The translations under genes were made by a program, and so were the position numbers. From NCBI GenBank assembly GCA_017547525.1, contig JAFYPL010000016.1:1-55657 (forward strand): a stretch of 55,657 nt of DNA, given 5' to 3'. How positions within the stretch are numbered: the stretch's first letter is position 1; every line of letters starts with the position of its first letter. This stretch comes from Oscillospiraceae bacterium (lineage in GTDB: Bacteria > Bacillota > Clostridia > Oscillospirales > Ruminococcaceae). The notes beneath the pieces are model-generated. The model did not search any database and was not told where the DNA came from. It saw only the letters and a list, made by a program, of their open reading frames with translations. Shown piece by piece: positions 50,786-55,657 of the stretch.

Positions 50786-53700
50786 ATGGCGATTGTAAAA
50801 CCAACCATGCTTGGTACTACCGAGCGTATGAACTTTGCCAAAATCAATGAAGTTCTGGAAATGCCAAACCTCATTGATGTGCAGAAATCTTCATATCAGT
50901 GGTTTATCGACGAAGGTATCAAAGAAGTTTTCCGCGATACAGGCGCTATCGAAGACCACACCGGCACACTGGCACTGGAGTTTGTTGACTACCACATGGA
51001 AGAACAGACAAAATATTCAGTGAAAGAATGTAAAGAACGTGATGTAACATACGCTGCACCGCTGAAAGTTACTATCCGTCTGCTGAACAAAGAAACAGGC
51101 GAAATCAAACAGCAGGAAAAATTCATGGGCGATTTCCCTAAAATGACAGATTCCGGTACATTCATCATCAATGGTGCGGAACGTGTTATTGTTTCTCAGC
51201 TGATTCGTTCACCAGGTGCTTACTTCAAACTGGACCACGACAAAACAGGTAAAAAACTGTACTCTGGTACAATCATTCCTAACCGTGGTGCTTGGCTTGA
51301 ATACGAAACAGATATCAACGACATTTTCTATGTTCGTATCGATAAAAACAGAAAACTGCCTGTGACAAGCTTCCTGCGTGCACTGGGTCTGTCTTCCAAC
51401 GAACAGATCCGTGAAGTATTCGGTGACGAAGTAATCATCGAATCCACATTGGCAAAAGACACTACTTCCAACACAGAAGAAGGTCTGCTGGAAACATACA
51501 GAAAACTGCGTCCAGGTGAACCACCAACAGTTGAAAACTCACAGACTCATATCAACAACCTGTTCTTTGACCCAAGAAGATATGACCTGTCCCGTTTCGG
51601 CCGTTACAAATTCAATAAAAAACTTTCAATTTCCAACAGAATTGCAGGCGAAATCGCTGCAGAAATGGTTGTTTCTCCACTGACAGGTGAAATCCTGTGT
51701 GAAGAAGGTACAGAAATCAGCGAAAAACTGGCTATCGAAATTGAAAACAACGGCGTAGCAGTAATGCACGTTAAAAAAGAAGACGGCACAGTTGTAAGAG
51801 TAATCTCCAACGGCATGGTTGATCATAAAGCTGTTGTAGGTTTCGACCTTACAGAAGAAGGCATCAATGAAAAAGTTTCTTTCCCAGTACTGAAATCCCT
51901 GATGGATGAAGCAGCTGGTGATGTAGACAGACTGAAAGAACTGATGCTGGAAAACCGTGAAGTACTGATTCCTAAAAACATCACTACAGATGATATCTTT
52001 GCATCTGTTAACTATGTTACATGTCTTTCACACGATGTAGGCCAGTTTGACGATATCGACCATCTGGGCAACCGTCGTATCCGTTCCGTAGGTGAACTGC
52101 TGCAGGCACAGTTCCGCACAGGTATCATCCGTATGGAAAGAACAATCCGTGAAAGAATGGATCAGCAGGACAGAGCTACAATTACTCCAGAAAGCCTTAT
52201 CAACATCAAACCAGTTGTGGCTATCATCAAAGAGTTCTTCGGCTCATCCGCTCTCTCTCAGTTCATGGACCAGACAAACCCTCTGGCTGAACTGACACAC
52301 AAACGCCGTCTGTCCGCTCTGGGTCCAGGCGGTCTGTCCCGTGACCGTGCAGGTTTCGAAGTTCGTGACGTTCACTACTCACACTACGGCAGAATGTGCC
52401 CTATCGAAACACCTGAAGGTCCAAACATCGGTCTGATTTCTTACCTGGCTACATTCTCCAGAGTAAATGAATACGGCTTTATCGAAGCTCCTTACAGAAA
52501 AGTTGATAAAGTGACAGGCCGTGTTACAGAAGAAGTTGTTTACATGACAGCTGACGTGGAAGACAGATACATTGTTGCACAGGCTAACGAACCACTGGAT
52601 GAAGATGGTAACTTCGTAAGAGAACGTGTTAACGCACGTTACCGCGATCTGATCCTGGAAGTTGCACGTGAAGACGTAGACTTCATGGACGTTTCTCCAA
52701 AAATGGTTGTTTCCGTTGCTACAGCAATGATCCCATTCCTTGAAAACGACGACGCCAACCGTGCTTTGATGGGTGCTAACATGCAGCGTCAGGCAGTACC
52801 TCTTCTCCGTCCTGAACAGCCAATCGTTGCTACAGGTATGGAATACAAAGCAGGTTATGACTCAGGCGTAGTTGTAATTGCTAAAAACGACGGTGTTGTT
52901 GAAAAAGCTACAGCGGAAAAAATTGTTATCCGTACAGGCAAAACAACAACTGATGAATATAACATTATCAAATTTATGCGTTCCAACCAGGGCACATGTA
53001 TCAACCAGCGCCCTATCGTTTCAGAAGGCGACATCATCAAAAAAGGTCAGGTTATCGCTGACGGTCCATCTACAGACAAAGGCGAAATCTCACTGGGTAA
53101 AAACGTTCTCGTTGGATACATGACATGGGAAGGTTACAACTACGAAGACGCCATCCTGATCAATGAACGCGTTGTTTCCGGCGACGTATTCACTTCTATC
53201 CATATCGAAGAATATGAAATCGAAGCAAGAGAAACAAGACTGGGTGACGAAGAAATCACAAGAGAAGTTCCTAACGTAGGTGAAGAAGCTCTGAAAAACC
53301 TGGACAGCCGCGGTATCATCCGCATCGGTGCTGAAGTATCCAGCGGTGATATCCTCGTAGGTAAAGTTACACCAAAAGGTGAAACTGAACTGACACCAGA
53401 AGAAAAACTGCTGCGCGCTATCTTCGGCGAAAAAGCAGGCGATGTAAGAGATACATCACTGAAAGTACCACACGGTGAATACGGTACAATCGTAGACGTA
53501 AAAGTATTTACACCAGAAAACTCCGACGAAATCAAACCAGGCGTTCTGGAAGTAGTAAGAGTTTCTATCGCACAGAAACGTAAGATTTCTGTAGGTGACA
53601 AAATGGCTGGTCGTCACGGTAACAAAGGTGTTGTTTCCAGAATTCTTCCACAGGAAGATATGCCATTCCTGGCAGACGGTACACCACTGGATCTGGTTCT

Positions 53701-54475
53701 GAACCCTCTGGGCGTTCCTTCCCGTATGAACATCGGTCAGGTACTGGAAGTTCACCTTGGTTACGCTGCAAAAGCACTGGGCTGGAAAGTTATGACACCA
53801 GTATTCGACGGTGCTAAAGAAACAGATATCTTCGAACTGCTGAAACAGGCTGGTCTGCCAGAAACTGGTAAAACACAGCTGTACGACGGCAGAACAGGTG
53901 AACCATTTGATAACCCTGTAACAGTTGGTTACAAATACTTCCTGAAACTGCACCATCTGGTTGACGATAAAATGCATGCCCGTTCAATCGGTCCATACTC
54001 ACTGGTTACTCAGCAGCCTCTGGGCGGTAAAGCTCAGTTCGGTGGCCAGAGATTCGGTGAAATGGAAGTTTGGGCTCTGGAAGCTTACGGCGCTGCATAC
54101 ACACTGCAGGAAATCCTGACAGTTAAATCTGACGATATGGTAGGTCGTGTAAAAACATACGAAGCTATCTTCAAAGGTGCAGAAATTCCAAAACCAGGTA
54201 TCCCAGAATCCTTCCGCGTTCTCATGAAAGAAATGCAGTCCCTTGCTCTGGATGTACGCGTACTGGATGAAGCAGGCCTGGAAGTAGACCTTAAGCAGAC
54301 TTATGACGACGATGATGGTAAATCTGATTTCGCAAGTGAAATCGCTACAGAACTGGTAGAACAGGAATCTGATCTGGCAGGCTTTATGGTAAGCGATAAC
54401 CCTGAAGAAGACTTTGAAATCGACTACACATCACAGACAGTCGCTCCGGTTGAAAGCGATGAAGACGATTTTTAA
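50786..54475 (+). CDS. rpoB: DNA-directed RNA polymerase subunit beta
   Basis: This 1229-residue subunit forms one side of the RNA polymerase cleft and part of the active site. The rifampicin-binding region is visible with [24 protein letters not shown] and the downstream [11 protein letters not shown] block. The C-terminal half has [12 protein letters not shown] and [15 protein letters not shown]. An acidic C-terminal tail (about 60 residues, D/E-rich) extends past the conserved V-L-x-x-A-G region. Codon bias is extreme. rplJ-rplL are not upstream, which is unusual for rpoB. Confidence 0.98.
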   Translation: MAIVKPTMLGTTERMNFAKINEVLEMPNLIDVQKSSYQWFIDEGIKEVFRDTGAIEDHTGTLALEFVDYHMEEQTKYSVKECKERDVTYAAPLKVTIRLLNKETGEIKQQEKFMGDFPKMTDSGTFIINGAERVIVSQLIRSPGAYFKLDHDKTGKKLYSGTIIPNRGAWLEYETDINDIFYVRIDKNRKLPVTSFLRALGLSSNEQIREVFGDEVIIESTLAKDTTSNTEEGLLETYRKLRPGEPPTVENSQTHINNLFFDPRRYDLSRFGRYKFNKKLSISNRIAGEIAAEMVVSPLTGEILCEEGTEISEKLAIEIENNGVAVMHVKKEDGTVVRVISNGMVDHKAVVGFDLTEEGINEKVSFPVLKSLMDEAAGDVDRLKELMLENREVLIPKNITTDDIFASVNYVTCLSHDVGQFDDIDHLGNRRIRSVGELLQAQFRTGIIRMERTIRERMDQQDRATITPESLINIKPVVAIIKEFFGSSALSQFMDQTNPLAELTHKRRLSALGPGGLSRDRAGFEVRDVHYSHYGRMCPIETPEGPNIGLISYLATFSRVNEYGFIEAPYRKVDKVTGRVTEEVVYMTADVEDRYIVAQANEPLDEDGNFVRERVNARYRDLILEVAREDVDFMDVSPKMVVSVATAMIPFLENDDANRALMGANMQRQAVPLLRPEQPIVATGMEYKAGYDSGVVVIAKNDGVVEKATAEKIVIRTGKTTTDEYNIIKFMRSNQGTCINQRPIVSEGDIIKKGQVIADGPSTDKGEISLGKNVLVGYMTWEGYNYEDAILINERVVSGDVFTSIHIEEYEIEARETRLGDEEITREVPNVGEEALKNLDSRGIIRIGAEVSSGDILVGKVTPKGETELTPEEKLLRAIFGEKAGDVRDTSLKVPHGEYGTIVDVKVFTPENSDEIKPGVLEVVRVSIAQKRKISVGDKMAGRHGNKGVVSRILPQEDMPFLADGTPLDLVLNPLGVPSRMNIGQVLEVHLGYAAKALGWKVMTPVFDGAKETDIFELLKQAGLPETGKTQLYDGRTGEPFDNPVTVGYKYFLKLHHLVDDKMHARSIGPYSLVTQQPLGGKAQFGGQRFGEMEVWALEAYGAAYTLQEILTVKSDDMVGRVKTYEAIFKGAEIPKPGIPESFRVLMKEMQSLALDVRVLDEAGLEVDLKQTYDDDDGKSDFASEIATELVEQESDLAGFMVSDNPEEDFEIDYTSQTVAPVESDEDDF

Positions 54476-54517
54476 TGCATAATACGCATCAATAAATCTT
54501 TATTTGCTTTTGATGAT

Positions 54518-54539
54518 CCGGTGCAGTCACCTGCACCGG
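54518..54539 (+). other. Intercistronic hairpin between rpoB and rpoC
   Basis: A perfect 9-bp GC-rich stem CCGGTGCAG (54518-54526) with CTGCACCGG (54531-54539) has a TCAC loop. No T tract follows, so it is not an intrinsic terminator. It may adjust stability or stoichiometry of the two messages. Confidence 0.6.
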
Positions 54540-54574
54540 GCCAAGTGACATTTTAAGAAAGGAAGTTTTGCTGA

Positions 54575-55657
<1,083 letters not shown>

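Overview
The window is one contiguous stretch of a bacterial chromosome, almost entirely housekeeping genes. The gene content points to a Gram-positive, anaerobic member of the Bacillota, most likely class Clostridia: AddAB instead of RecBCD, a T-box riboswitch, an AspRS of non-discriminating type, an EcfA1-EcfA2-EcfT module next to truA, a zinc-finger Clp ATPase, DUF5711 and CvpA proteins, a 2-hydroxyacyl-CoA-dehydratase-activator-like pair, and dgt-like/dnaG/rpoD linkage. No outer-membrane genes are seen. Base composition looks moderate, with very AT-rich intergenic regions. Highly expressed genes (aspS, glmM, pgcA, rpoD, rpoB) prefer CTG, CCA and ACA codons. Genus cannot be decided from the sequence.

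Layout. 1-2400: the end of an unknown membrane protein, then tadA with a small membrane protein, yqeY, and a divergent alpha/beta hydrolase. 2423-4504: a consensus promoter, a T-box leader and aspS. 4571-11821: a membrane protein and the addB-addA recombination nuclease, on the minus strand. 11967-16624: a DUF378 protein and a two-gene activase/dehydratase-like protein. 16675-17883: an MFS transporter. 18239-24270: prs, pth, an EamA transporter and mfd. 24317-26149: typA (minus), divergent from 26453-36149: ruvC-ruvA-ruvB, glmM, an rRNA-type methyltransferase, ecfA1-ecfA2-ecfT-truA, a DUF5711-like protein and CvpA. 36177-38471: a ClpE-like unfoldase. 38523-38841: a tRNA-Gly(TCC) gene whose 3' end and terminator are duplicated around a GC-richer, apparently structured core. 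38979-42281: a minus-strand group with a lipoprotein, a PNPOx-like protein, a GNAT acetyltransferase and comM/yifB. 42537-49787: phosphohexomutase, rpmE, YigZ, an HD dNTPase, dnaG, rpoD and an Rrf2 regulator. 49881-55657: a small exported protein, then rpoB and the 5' part of rpoC behind a long leader with a dyad-overlapped promoter.

Functional themes are recombination and repair (AddAB, RuvABC, Mfd), transcription and replication start-up (RpoB, RpoC, SigA, DnaG), translation quality and tRNA modification (TadA, AspRS, Pth, TruA, TypA, L31, YqeY), cell-wall and sugar precursors (GlmM, PgcA) and nucleotide supply (Prs, HD dNTPase). No CRISPR array, rRNA operon, transposase or phage gene was seen.

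The spots most worth a second look are: (i) the 203-bp duplication unit at tRNA-Gly, two 58-bp perfect repeats flanking a foldable ~134-nt core; (ii) the aspS T-box, whose specifier reads as overlapping GAA/AAC, not Asp; (iii) the activase protein split by one in-frame stop that sits within a perfect ribosome-binding site; (iv) the rpoB control region, with a 13-bp inverted repeat over a consensus promoter and a leader with internally repeated modules.
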